A program made the translations under genes and the position numbers. Below are positions 19,031-28,886 of a stretch of 64,000 bases of DNA, piece by piece (within the stretch, counting starts at the first letter, position 1; the number at the start of each line of letters is the position of its first letter). The DNA is from Trichomonas vaginalis G3. Its lineage: Eukaryota; Parabasalia; Trichomonadida; Trichomonadidae. Location: positions 24,991,693 through 25,055,692 of the forward strand of contig NC_067205.1 of NCBI RefSeq assembly GCF_026262505.1, given 5' to 3'. The notes below the pieces were generated by a model that was not told the DNA's origin, ran no database searches, and worked only from the letters and a program-made list of their open reading frames with translations.

Positions 19031-19065
19031 GCCGAATGGCGGGTACGAAGTACCAGCCATTCGGC
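19031..19065. other. 15-bp hairpin inside the nested element
   Basis: GCCGAATGGC and GCCATTCGGC pair over 10 bases. Inside, GGTAC/GTACC pair around GAA after a single G/A mismatch. Subterminal position suggests a transposition-related structure. Confidence 0.6.
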
Positions 19066-19279
19066 CGAATAACAAAACAATACAAAATTATCGCCGTCCT
19101 TTTTTTTCTTTCTTTCTTTCTCTTTTTTTTCCTCTCTCTCTCTTTCTTTTCTCTTTCCTCTTTTTACTCCTCTTTCTCTTTTCATCATTAAACGTAGAAA
19201 GATATATTAATATTATTTTAAAATTAAAAAAAATAAAGAAAGTATAATAAGTAATTATTTAGTTATCGATATATATATG

Positions 19280-20110
19280 TAAAGTGATAATCTGAGGATA
19301 ATCTGAGGAGGAGTCTGAGGATTAGACCGAGGAGTAGTTTGAGGAGTTTGATGATAATCTGAGGAGGAGTTTGAGGAGTAGTCTGAGGAGTTTGAGGATA
19401 ATCTGAGGAGTTGTCTGAGGAGTAGTTTCAGGAGTTGTCTGAGGAGTAGTTTCAGGAGTTGTCTGAGGATAATCTGAGGAGTTTGAGGAGTAGTCTGAGG
19501 AGTTTGAGGAGTAGTCTGAGGAGTTTGAGGATAATCTGAGGAGTTTGAGGATAATCTGAGGAGTTTGAGGAGTAGTTTCAGGAGTTGTCTGAGGATAATT
19601 TGAGGAGTTTGAGGAGTAGTCTGAGGAGTTTGAGGATAATCTGAGGAGTTTGAGGATAATCTGAGGAGGAGTCTGAGGATTAGACCGAGGAGTAGTCTGA
19701 GGAGTTTGAGGATAATCTGAGGAGGAGTTTGAGGAGGAGTTTGAGGATAATCTGAGGAGTAGTTTCAGGAGTAGTCTGAGGACTAGTCTGAGGATAATCT
19801 GAGGAGGAGTTTGAGGATAATCTGAGGAGGGGTCTGAGGATAATCTGAGGAGTAGTTTGAGGATAATCTGAGGAGTAGTTTCAGGAGTAGTCTGAGGACT
19901 AGTCTCAGGACTAGTCTGATGAGGAGGACTCTAAGGAGTAGTCTGAAGAGTAGTCTCAGGAGGAAGATCTGAGGAGGAGTCTTATGAGGAAGATCTGAGG
20001 AGTAGTCTGATGAGGAGGGGTCTAAGGAGTAGTCTGAGGATGATGAGTAATCTGATAAGGAGTAGTCTGAGGATGATCTGAGGATAACCTGATGACTAGT
20101 CTAGGAGTGG
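19280..20110 (+). repeat. GAGGAGT/CTGAGGATAAT minisatellite
   Basis: About 830 bases of short units mixing TGAGGAGTAGTC, TGAGGAGTTTGAGGA and TGAGGATAATC in irregular higher-order order. Strong purine-rich bias on the plus strand except for T. Stops occur in all frames, so it is not coding. Contained in the nested element 18971-20597. Confidence 0.9.
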
Positions 20111-21445
20111 TCTAATAAAAATGTAAAATATTTTCAAAGAAAAAATTCTATGAATTTTATATTTTAATTCTGGGCATTATACTGAATATCAAAATTTGAA
20201 ATTGAAAACGCCAAAAAATTGATAATCCACATTCAATATTTTGTAAGTGGCGTACTTTTTGAATATTCGCCATACGCCTTGGTGTTCTCAATTTTGAATT
20301 CGCCTTTATTTGGGCGACCTCAGAAAAATACGCCATTAAGAAAATATTGTATGAGATTTTAAATTTGAACACGCTCTACCTTAAGGAATTAAATTTATTA
20401 AGATATATTTATATATAATAAACGATTACTTAAAAAAAAAGTATTTCATCGCTTATGTAAGTTTCAAAAAAATCACGAAAATAAAAAAATCAAGATTAAA
20501 ATTTTATTTTTAATTTTTGAATTTCTCAAATGGCGAAATTTTTGGGCGAACAAAAAAAATGTACGCCCGGTCAAATGGCGTGTTTAACGCATCCCTATTT
20601 GAATTTTAAGAATTTTTTCGAATTTTTTCGAAAAAAAAATATTTTCAGAACAGCCTTAACGGCTAAGATTTAGGAACAATGTTAAGTATCAAAAAGAAAG
20701 GAGGTCTGATATAGACAACATATATCGTTGAAGGTTGAAAAAATCTCTAATATTTGAGCCCAAAATTTCAAATTTTAATTTTTTGAAAAAAGAGGCCACC
20801 CGTATGTACGTTTATTTGCGAGGAGAGGATTATATTTTTGAAAGGGTGAAACATTATGAATATGTTAATTATATAATAATATGTATTATTCTAAAAAGAA
20901 AAAATAAAGCACGTTAAAATTTTTCTTTCTTGATTTTTTACAAAATCTACTTAGAATTATGCAAAATATGACTAAATAATTATAAATTTCAAGTTAAATT
21001 TTAATTTTGATAAATAATTTAAATTTCAAAATATCAAGTTCAGTTCGACTATGTATGTAGTAATTCCTCAATAAAGTGCCAAAACCCTATTAAAATATAT
21101 GAACATTTTCAACATTTTAATGTTTTTATTTAAAAATTTGTTGGAATATGAGCTTCAAACAATTATGTAAATAAAAATAATTAAATGTATTTATTCGTAT
21201 TACAACCGTAGTAAGTCGATTCTTCCTTTCTTCTACTGAGGTTTGAATTTGATTTCGAATTGTAAAGAGATTCAAAGGGAAAATACTAGCGGATAAAAAC
21301 TACCTCCATGAAAGGGTCATAATGGAGTCAAGTTGTATTTTTTGATATTTTTTGCTTTTCGAGCCTAAATAGGTAGCCAAGATAATGCCTAAAAATAAGG
21401 TTCTAAATTCTGAAGTTTACATGATCCTCTCGTGTGCACCCTTAA

Positions 21446-22059
21446 GAAGCTTTAAAAAAATGCAAAAAAAATGTAATAAAATAAAAAAATTTTTAGTATC
21501 GATAGTCTGAAATATGTTGTTTACTTAAGCCGCGAGCGAAGCGAGCGGCTTAGTTTCGTAATTTCATACAATATTTAAATAAAAACTCTTAAAAGATTTA
21601 AATAAATAGAATTGTTTTAGGAGGAAGGTGTTGCTAAGTTGTGTTTCAGCCAACAAAGCTTGGAATGATTGCTTTTAACTTATGAATTCATAAAAAATAA
21701 TACTCAAGTATTAATCCTATAGAATCATAAATAATATAATGATGATGTTGTTTTCATGAATCATTTTTTTTAAGGGGAAATAAAATGAAAATTTGTTAAA
21801 TTTCACCTGAAAGGGATGTGATTAGCAAAATAATGGTTTTGAAATCTAACAACGATTTATATATTAGGTATAGTTGTGAAAATTCACTCATATTTAAAGA
21901 ATTAATATAATAAACTTTAATAAAAATGAACTATTATTGAGATATTCTTTAATTAAAATTTAATGTAATATCTAACGAATTACATAAGTTATTATGAATA
22001 TGGATCTATTTTTGAATTAGAAAGAGAAATATCAAGTGCTTGATTATGTGAGAATGGCT
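21446..22059. other. Gene-free stretch with a TAAGCCG hairpin
   Basis: No gene. At 21526-21552 TAAGCCG/CGGCTTA flanks CGAGCGAAGCGAG; the reverse of this GC-rich motif recurs twice right of the Polinton (58111-58135 and 58183-58207). It stands out in otherwise A/T-rich DNA. Confidence 0.5.
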
Positions 22060-22699
22060 GTTGTAAACAGAAATTCATCAAAAGTGACACCTCAGAAAAT
22101 ATTGAATTTTTGGAACTTTTGATAGAGCACGTTTTTAAATATTAATTAAAGTAAATGTATATTTTGTAAAGATTCTTTTTAATAAAAAAATTTTGAAGAA
22201 GAACACAAAATCTTCTGAAAAATAATATCACATAAACTCATATTATTTTCTAATATATAACTATTTTATATAAAAATCAAATTCAATGATCTTAAAAGCG
22301 AAGGATAAACCTCAAAATTTACGAATATAATGAGTGGGAATATAATGCTTATCTATCATAAAACTATATGAAATATCAATTTTTGCTTTACGCCTATTCC
22401 CACTCATTATATTCGTAATTTTTGAGGTTTATCCTTCGCTTTTAAGATCATTGAATTTGATTTTTATAGAAAATAGTTATATATTAGAAAATAATATGAG
22501 TTTATGTGATATTATTTTTCAGAAGATTTCATTCTATATGCCTATGAAAAGTACTCTCAAAACTAACTTTTTCCTAATTATAATTAAATCTAGAATATTG
22601 TATTATGCTTAGTATTATTTCATTTTTCTCATTCAATTTAGAATTTACAAATGTCAAAAAATTGAGAGCTGTCACTTTTGATGAATTTCTGTTTATTAC
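22060..22699. mobile_element. Foldback element (640 bases) with long inverted arms
   Basis: Ends GTTGTAAACAGAAATTCATC and GTAATAAACAGAAATTCATC (right end read inward) continue as AAAAGTGACA. Six-base ATGGCT flanks at 22054-22059 and 22700-22705 fit a target duplication. Internal arms of ~130 bases (~22214-22339 and ~22393-22524) pair almost perfectly across a ~55-base loop, including TTAAAAGCGAAGGATAAACC and its complement. No gene. The AAAAGTGACA block resembles the ends of the MULE-like elements at 9212 and 33984. Confidence 0.8.
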
Positions 22700-22860
22700 A
22701 TGGCTACAATTGTAATTGATTTTGTTCCATTTTACATGATAATAAATATTGAACTCAAATTTTTCTATAGGAATTTTTATAGTTTCTACAATAGAGATAA
22801 AATACTTTGAATGTAAAGTATAAATTATATAGAAAACGCATACAAATAACAATATATTAC

Positions 22861-23283
22861 TTATAAGTAAGATCGAAGCTCGTTTGGAGCAGAATAGTCT
22901 ATTTCGAAGAGGGATTCAGTGTCAATACTGGTGAAAATCCTATCAATATCAATATCACTAACAATCAAGGGCTCTTTAGGCGGAACAGGGGCTGGAGCTT
23001 CTTGATTGAATGCATTTTCAAATGAATCCCAGTTTTCAGATAGCCAGCAAATTAAGGCAGGCTTTTGGCGCATAGCCATTCTATCCAATTTTTTAAGCAT
23101 TGGGGCATTAAAGTATTGAATGAAGTCCATAAGCTTTTGCTTTGTAATTGGACCTCGGATGTACTTATTGAGTACAGGCATTATCTGTACTATCTTTTTT
23201 TGGCATCGCTTTAGCCTCTTCTGCAAGTCTACTCTCTCAGCCATTGTTCTATGAGTTAATTCTGGCTTATAGTTCACTTTCAT
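22861..23283 (-). CDS. Unknown 140 aa host protein
   Basis: Not recognised. The N-terminal two thirds are basic and helical (ERVDLQKRLKRCQKKIVQIMPVLNKY, then ITKQKLMDFIQYFNAPMLKKLDRM and LICWLSENWDSFENAF), resembling a small winged or SAP-like fold, but I cannot name it. A proline patch (APAPVPPKEP) separates it from an acidic tail (SDIDIDRIFTSIDTESLFEID) that looks like an activation or docking peptide. A TCATTA initiator at 23290-23295, seven bases before the ATG, supports both the start and a host gene. A regulatory role is a guess. Confidence 0.6.
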   Translation of the reverse strand: MKVNYKPELTHRTMAERVDLQKRLKRCQKKIVQIMPVLNKYIRGPITKQKLMDFIQYFNAPMLKKLDRMAMRQKPALICWLSENWDSFENAFNQEAPAPVPPKEPLIVSDIDIDRIFTSIDTESLFEIDYSAPNELRSYL

Positions 23284-23289
23284 ATAAGA

Positions 23290-23295
23290 TAATGA
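23290..23295 (-). promoter_or_regulatory. Initiator TCATTA
   Basis: Parabasalid initiator-type element (TCA-Py-T/A) immediately upstream of the 140 aa gene start at 23283. Confidence 0.55.
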
Positions 23296-23700
23296 AATGT
23301 TTATTTCAATTATCGAAATTTATAGAAATTATATAATACACAACAGTTAGTGAAATTAATCATATTGTGAAATGAATATTTTTATTCAATTTTATTAAAT
23401 CACAAAATTTGTGAACTTCGACCAAAAAGTGATACTTAGGCAACGGTCTATGAATCACCATACTTTTAAACACTATTATATTTCTTCTAAGATATTATAA
23501 TCATATTATTTTCAAATAAAGAATATGAAGTTTTGAATGAATCTAATTTTGTGGACTTGTACTCAAATTTTACGAAGGAATCATTTAATCTATATTATAA
23601 GGGCTATACTAACGATAATAATTATCAAATTTTATGCTCAATAATAAAATTCATAAAAACAATAAAATAATATCATACTATCGCAGTTATTAAGTATTGT

Positions 23701-25257
23701 GTTGCATGCTAAGTAGTGTCAATGTGTAAACCTCTCAATTTTATCGTCGGGGAAGCAACACAATTCCCTCAAAAATATTGAAAAAATATAGAAAATAAAA
23801 TGAATTAAGATGTACTTAAAATGAGAAATAGATTATGATATTAGATTTTAGAAAAAACAGACTTTTGATATAACTTTTGAGAATCTCATATAAAAAAGCA
23901 TTTAAAAATAAATTTAAATATCTTATTTATTTTACTATTGTAAATATATTCTGAGATTTTTAGAAAAAAACACTTTTCATAAGTATTCAATATTTGAAAA
24001 TACTCTCCAAAAAAGAATAGATTCTTTTATATTCGCTTATATAAAAGGAGACTCTCTATCAGATGCGAATGCCTGAATTCAGCACCTCTGATAGAGAGTT
24101 TCCTCTTATATAAGCAAATCTTTTTCATTCGTTTTTGTTAATATAAAAACATCAAAATCTACCAATATAAGAAATTAAACCCTGCGAGGCACCAGTCTAG
24201 AACTGGCACTTCGCAGGGTTTAATTTCTCTTGACAAATGACAAAACTTGTTCGCAATTGTGAACCATTGCGAGCAAGTTTGCCAGATATCTGGAAGGAAT
24301 TGCTCCTTATGATATATGCATTGTAACTGTATATATCATAAAGAGCAATTCCTTCAATTAAACGCAAAAACTTTGGTGCAATCGTTGCTGATTGCACCAA
24401 AGTTTTCGAACTTTCCCGAGGGAATTGGAGGGTGAGAGATACATAGTCTATCTATGTACCTCCCACCCTCCAAATCCCACTCTAAATGGAGAAACTTTGT
24501 TCGATGTTATCTTATTCAAACAAAGTTTCTCCCATTTAGAGAAGGAATAGGAGCCTACCAGGCACTGATATATAATCAGTGCTTTGTAGGCTCCTATTCC
24601 TAATAAAAATTTGAAAACTTTGGAGCATTTGATTATTGTATTTTGTCAAGAGAAATTAAACCCTGCGAAGTGCCAGTTCTAGACTGGTGCCTCGCAGGGT
24701 TTAATTTCTTATATTGGTAGATTTTGATGTTTTTATATTAACAAAAACGAATGAAAAAGATTTGCTTATATAAGAGGAAACTCTCTATCAGAGGTGCTGA
24801 ATTCAGGCATTCGCATCTGATAGAGAGTCTCCTTTTATATAAGCGAATATAAAAGAATCTATTCTTTTTTGGAGAGTATTTTCAAATATTGAATACTTAT
24901 GAAAAGTGTTTTTCCTAAAAATTTAATATAATGCTTAGCACAATATATAAAATTAAAATATCTATAATTATTTTCTATATCACACTTTTCATTACACCTT
25001 GAAAAGTCTTCTCAAACTCTATTTTTAATTATTTTTTAGATATATCTCAAGTGTGATTATTCGAATACTCATATAGATTATATTTATTTTTTCATTCAAA
25101 AAATTATATGAGAATCTCAAATTAACTTTCAAATTTTTTATTTTAAAGACATATTAAAAATCATATTTTAAGATAGTTTTTCGCCCAAAAATAATCGGAC
25201 TTCCTCGACGATTAATAGGCTCTCAATTTCTATCGTTGACACTACTTAGCATGCAAC
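23701..25257. mobile_element. Palindromic element with hairpin array
   Basis: Terminal inverted repeats of ~22 bases (GTTGCATGCTAAGTAGTGTC on both sides, then AA-T/C-G). No gene inside. The terminal repeats are followed by ~240 bases of dissimilar A/T-rich DNA, then by the long inverted repeat 23962-24235 / 24648-24921. No clear target duplication was seen. Transposon class unknown; it could be a composite foldback element. Confidence 0.7.
23962..24921. other. Array of ten hairpins inside a 275-base inverted repeat
   Basis: Hairpins in order: H1 24035-24115, H2 24170-24228, H3 24243-24280, H4 24293-24355, H5 24367-24406, H6 24421-24477, H7 24480-24541, H8 24543-24601, H9 24651-24709, H10 24764-24844. 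H9 and H10 are the inverted copies of H2 and H1. H3-H8 have unrelated sequences but each has a 14-27 base stem with 0-3 mismatches and a short loop (8 bases in H3 and H5). Examples: AAAACTTTGGTGCAAT/ATTGCACCAAAGTTTT (H5, perfect) and AGGAATAGGAGCCTAC/GTAGGCTCCTATTCCT (H8). A perfect CCAGATATCTGG palindrome lies between H3 and H4. Function unknown. Confidence 0.85.
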
Positions 25258-26090
25258 AATTGAAAACTCTTTTTAAAATTATAAACTTTTTCAAAAATAT
25301 CACAAACGATTTTCTCAAATTGACGAATAACCGTAATATTCTCACAAAAAGTATCTTCTTTACCTTTACAAATAAGAAAATCGAAGAATTTAAAGCTACC
25401 TTGGAATTCTATATAAATGTATTATTTTCTTCAATTTAAAAAGTGACTCAAAATAAAAATCGATGGAATTTCACTTTCGTTTCTATTTATCCAATATTGA
25501 ATATCAAGAAAAGATTATTCATTTTTCCCTTCAAATTCATAAAATAAACTGAAAGTTTAAAATACAACAAATTATACAATATACATTAAAATTATTTTCA
25601 GACCAAAAATATTTTTCAAAGATCTTTCAATTCACTATTCAATTTTATTTTCCTATTCAGACTTTCTCATCCCTAGATTTCCTTCATCGACATTATTATC
25701 GGAACTCATCAATTACATTATTAAATAAGATTAATATCTTAATTTCATCTATGGACCAAAATAACTGATTTTTGTTATTTTTTCAACTAAAAATTAGGCT
25801 TTTTATTCCCTTACCCAAATTCAAACGAATTATTTATTTATCTATCTCTTTAATATTACTTTTTCAATTTTTTTTCTCCAAAATCATTTTGATTTTCAAT
25901 AATTATTTTTTACACAGCCATTTTTTAAACTATTAAAGAGTTTTCAATTCAATTTTCTCTCAAATAAGATTTTTTTAAAAAAAAATCAATATTTAAATTT
26001 CAAAAAGCTTTTGATTCCTTACACTTTACTAACAGTTAAAAAGTTCTCATTCATTAAATTACAAAACATGCAAAACATTTCTTTTTTGAA
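25258..26090. other. Gene-free AT-rich stretch
   Basis: No gene or repeat seen. It lies 3' of the lipase gene and may hold its termination region. Confidence 0.5.
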
Positions 26091-27140
26091 TTAAACATCT
26101 GAGGTAATTAGTTCTTTTTCAATATTTTCAATTTTTCTATTCCTGCTAATTAATAATACAAGTAAAACTATTACAATCACTAGTAATAAGATAATTATTG
26201 GTACAGTAATAGAAAGAGTTATTGTTAAATCCTTATCCTTTCCTTTTGATTGTTCGTTTGGCTTATCTTTAAAAAGGATTTCGATGTTTTCCTGATATTT
26301 AGAGAGATAATGGTCAAGTGTTGCATTATCTGATATTTCAAGTCTATCTATTGACACAGGATCTATTTGTGTATCATTGAGCGTCTGGTAAAGACCTTTT
26401 AAGTGAAAAAGCGTTCCCCATGGATAATGAACATGAAATAGGTCTCTATTCAGATAATATTGATACACAGTTGTATTTAACTTTTGTTTCATGTTTGTGG
26501 TGAGAAAACTAAGCATCGGAAAATCATTTTTAATTTTTGAGAGAAATTCCGAGCCACCAATTGAAATTTGATCATAATAAGTTGCAAGAATGTTAGGATA
26601 AGATAATCTCGGAACAATATCATCTGAATTCATGAAAGCTGCAAGCTTGGATCTAATATTTGGAGGTACATATTCCATTGCTGGTGGAGGAGCATATGCA
26701 ATTCCAATTATATCTTTATCAGCTAAGTCAGGATCGGTTAAAGCCATATGAGTTACAATGCTTGTAATAGCTCCTCCTAGAGAGTGCCCTGTAATAACAA
26801 TTTTCCCTGTATAGTTACTCATATAATCCTTTGATATGTTGTAAACATACTGCGCCGATCTGTAAAATCCTTTATGACATCGTGTTGTAGTCGATCCAAA
26901 TTGACACTGCACTTCTGTAGCTTCAAAATTTGTCAACCAGTCTTCTTTCGAACTGGTTGATCGTGTTACAATATAGAGAGTTGATTCTTTATCGACTACA
27001 TAGAAATGAGGTTTATACTTTTGATCGACTGTTGATTTATTTAAAATTTTAGCATTAACAAACTTCCCATGAGATGCTGAATCACATGGATTGATAGTAT
27101 CTATTAAAAAATCGAAAGTTAGCCTGTTTAGTAGTGCCAT
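26091..27140 (-). CDS. Class 3 lipase-like protein with C-terminal membrane anchor
   Basis: A 349 aa alpha/beta hydrolase of the fungal-type lipase (class 3) family. Nucleophile motif GHSLG with Ser120 (VITGHSLGGAITSIV); candidate acidic residue in NSDDIVPRLS (Asp173/174); candidate His246 in WGTLFHL. An upstream strand YIVTRSTSSKEDWLTN and HKGFYRSAQYVY fit the lid and oxyanion regions. Likely hydrolyses acylglycerols or phospholipids. Residues 307-332 are one strong membrane segment, followed by a short charged cytoplasm-like tail. There is no obvious N-terminal signal, so it looks tail-anchored, with the catalytic domain facing the cytosol. A TCATTG initiator lies 40 bases upstream. Confidence 0.85.
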   Translation of the reverse strand: MALLNRLTFDFLIDTINPCDSASHGKFVNAKILNKSTVDQKYKPHFYVVDKESTLYIVTRSTSSKEDWLTNFEATEVQCQFGSTTTRCHKGFYRSAQYVYNISKDYMSNYTGKIVITGHSLGGAITSIVTHMALTDPDLADKDIIGIAYAPPPAMEYVPPNIRSKLAAFMNSDDIVPRLSYPNILATYYDQISIGGSEFLSKIKNDFPMLSFLTTNMKQKLNTTVYQYYLNRDLFHVHYPWGTLFHLKGLYQTLNDTQIDPVSIDRLEISDNATLDHYLSKYQENIEILFKDKPNEQSKGKDKDLTITLSITVPIIILLLVIVIVLLVLLISRNRKIENIEKELITSDV

Positions 27141-27558
27141 AAATTTTTTTTACAATCTTTTTCAAAAATTGTACAGACTCAATGAATTATTGCTTTATCA
27201 GAATTTTATCATCTATTTATTTTTATTGGATATATTAGACTCACACAATTAGAATTTAAAATCATGAACGATAGATCATATTTGGCCACGATCATTTGTT
27301 TGACACCTTTCTGACGTCAAATAAGTATCATATTGACACTTTTCCTATTAAATATTTTAATTATTTGATACTGTTTATTCAGATCACGATAATTTGAAGA
27401 TTTTTTTTGATTACAGAATTTGTAATGTAAATATTTCAAACAATTAAACTCTAATAAATAATAATTATTTTCTTTAAGATATTGATAAGATCATTAGCAC
27501 GTTTCAAAAATCTCATTGAATCGAAATTAAAAGAATTTTATTTGATTCTAAAATTAAA
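27141..27558. promoter_or_regulatory. Divergent promoter region
   Basis: Between the lipase gene (minus) and the pyrophosphorylase-like gene (plus). TCATTG on the minus strand at 27180-27185 is 40 bases before the lipase ATG. TCATTA at 27491-27496 and TCATTG at 27513-27518 precede the ATG at 27559. All match the parabasalid initiator consensus. Confidence 0.55.
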
Positions 27559-28614
27559 ATGAGCGATTCTCCTCCTTCTGTACTTATTCTTGCGGGCGGA
27601 TATGGAACTAGGATGCGCCCATTAACATTTACACGGTCTAAACCATTAATAGAGTTTTGCAATGTACCTTTAATTCAGTATTTACTCGATGCAAGCTTAA
27701 AAGTTAAATGCAAATCAATAATAGTATCAATTAATAAATGTCATCATGATGTAGTATTATTTGTCAAACAGTATTCAGAAAAACATCCCGAAGTTGAAAT
27801 ACATTTTTCGATAGAAGATGAAGAGAGCGGTACAGCAGGCGCAATTTTCAAAGCAAAAGATTTCATCGGAACAAACAGATTTATTGTTCTCTCATGCGGT
27901 TGTTTAACCTCTTTCCCTCTTGCAGAATTAATTGATTTTCATATTAAACATAAATCCGAAGCTACATTGCTATCTGCTCGCGTGGAAGACTGCTTCTTTC
28001 TTAACGTCATAGAAGAGGATGAGCATGGAACAATCACAGCTTTTAATGATAAACCAAGTTCGAAGAAAAAGAACTGTTTAGTTCACGCCGGATGTGCAAT
28101 ATTTGAACCAGAGTTTATAAATAGAATTACTGATGAGCACTGCGAACTCGGAAATGACTTATTATCAAAGTTAATACCTGAAAATAAAATCTTCGCGTAC
28201 GAACATCCTGGAGTCTATATCAACTTCGCGGAAATGCAAGACCTAATAAGTGGCATCAGTTATTACGCTAAGGACAAAAGTGTTGTTGTAGATTCAACAG
28301 CAAAAGTAGATTCCACAGCACAATTAGGCGATTGCGTTGTCATTGGCCCAAATTGTGTTATAGGACCCAACACAAAACTTGATCATTGCGTTATTTATAG
28401 CAGTTCTTCCATCGGAAGCAATTGCGTCATCAACAATTCAATTATTGGCTGGAAGAATAAAATTGGGGACAATGTGATTATTACTGACATGTCTGTTCTT
28501 GCAGAAAAAGTCACGGTTCACTCCGATACAGAATTGTCACAGTTTTATATCTCTCCTTACAAGACTGTGAATGCATCAAATGCATTCATTACGCTGGCGA
28601 AGGTTATTATATAA
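27559..28614 (+). CDS. GDP-mannose pyrophosphorylase-like protein, possible pseudoenzyme
   Basis: A 351 aa nucleotidyltransferase: N-terminal signature ILAGGYGTRMRPLT (residues ~10-23), KPLIEFCNVPLI, and GTAGAIFKAK (91-100). A C-terminal left-handed beta-helix of hexapeptide repeats follows (~255-330: IGPNCVIGPN, IGSNCVI, IGDNVII). The layout is that of mannose-1-phosphate guanylyltransferase, which makes GDP-mannose for glycans and GPI-type glycolipids. The metal-binding Asp of the usual VLN-S/A-D-V strand is replaced here (IVLSCGCLTSFP, Gly114). The usual FVEKP is FNDKP and NAG is HAG. It may therefore be a non-catalytic, GMPPA-like regulatory subunit, or a divergent enzyme. Confidence 0.8.
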   Translation: MSDSPPSVLILAGGYGTRMRPLTFTRSKPLIEFCNVPLIQYLLDASLKVKCKSIIVSINKCHHDVVLFVKQYSEKHPEVEIHFSIEDEESGTAGAIFKAKDFIGTNRFIVLSCGCLTSFPLAELIDFHIKHKSEATLLSARVEDCFFLNVIEEDEHGTITAFNDKPSSKKKNCLVHAGCAIFEPEFINRITDEHCELGNDLLSKLIPENKIFAYEHPGVYINFAEMQDLISGISYYAKDKSVVVDSTAKVDSTAQLGDCVVIGPNCVIGPNTKLDHCVIYSSSSIGSNCVINNSIIGWKNKIGDNVIITDMSVLAEKVTVHSDTELSQFYISPYKTVNASNAFITLAKVII

Positions 28615-28886
28615 ATTTTTTTTTGTTTATTGTATCATATTTATTTTTATAGTAAAATAATCGGAGTTTATAACACAAATTAATAGAGGTTGTAGTTAAT
28701 TTATTGAAAAGGTCAATTTCTATTCCTTTTTTTGATACAATTGGAAATTTTGAAGAAGATTTTATGCCCAAAATGACAAATGTTTTAGATTTATTTCACA
28801 TATGTCCAGTTCAAAACATTGTGATTTTTCATTGTTTCGAACAAATTTTTTTTTCAATTCAAAATTTGACTTTGGTCAGTTGTTTT

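Larger units (their letters stand above)
18971..20597. mobile_element. MULE-like non-autonomous element nested in TTAA copy A
   Basis: Copies A and B agree up to GGATTTTTGAATTT, then A departs at AGGGATGCG and returns after CGCATCCCT. Termini pair as AGGGATGCG...ACGCCAT with ...ATGGCGTGTTTAACGCATCCCT. The 9-base TTTGAATTT is duplicated at 18962-18970 and 20598-20606. The interior holds a hairpin (19031-19065) and a long minisatellite. No transposase gene. Confidence 0.8.
18775..21441. mobile_element. TTAA-target DNA transposon, copy A (non-autonomous)
   Basis: Bounded by TTAA at 18771-18774 and 21442-21445. Ends are GGGTGCACCCG on the left and GGGTGCACACGAGAGGATC read inward from the right. 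No transposase is present; without the nested insert it is ~1.03 kb. A subterminal block CACCCGTATGTACGTTTATT occurs at the left end and again internally at ~20797. Copies B (33266) and C (59054) have the same build. TTAA targeting suggests piggyBac-type mobilisation. The left end lies 15 bases from the CFAP45 start codon. Confidence 0.85.

Noticed and set aside
19280-20110. Telomere or centromere-type satellite
   Set aside because: The array lies inside a bounded element with inverted ends and target duplications, so it is an internal minisatellite.
28704-28886. Upstream ATG extending the coiled-coil/ankyrin protein by 61 residues
   Set aside because: Low-complexity hydrophobic sequence, and a TCATTG initiator lies inside it, so the start at 28887 is preferred.
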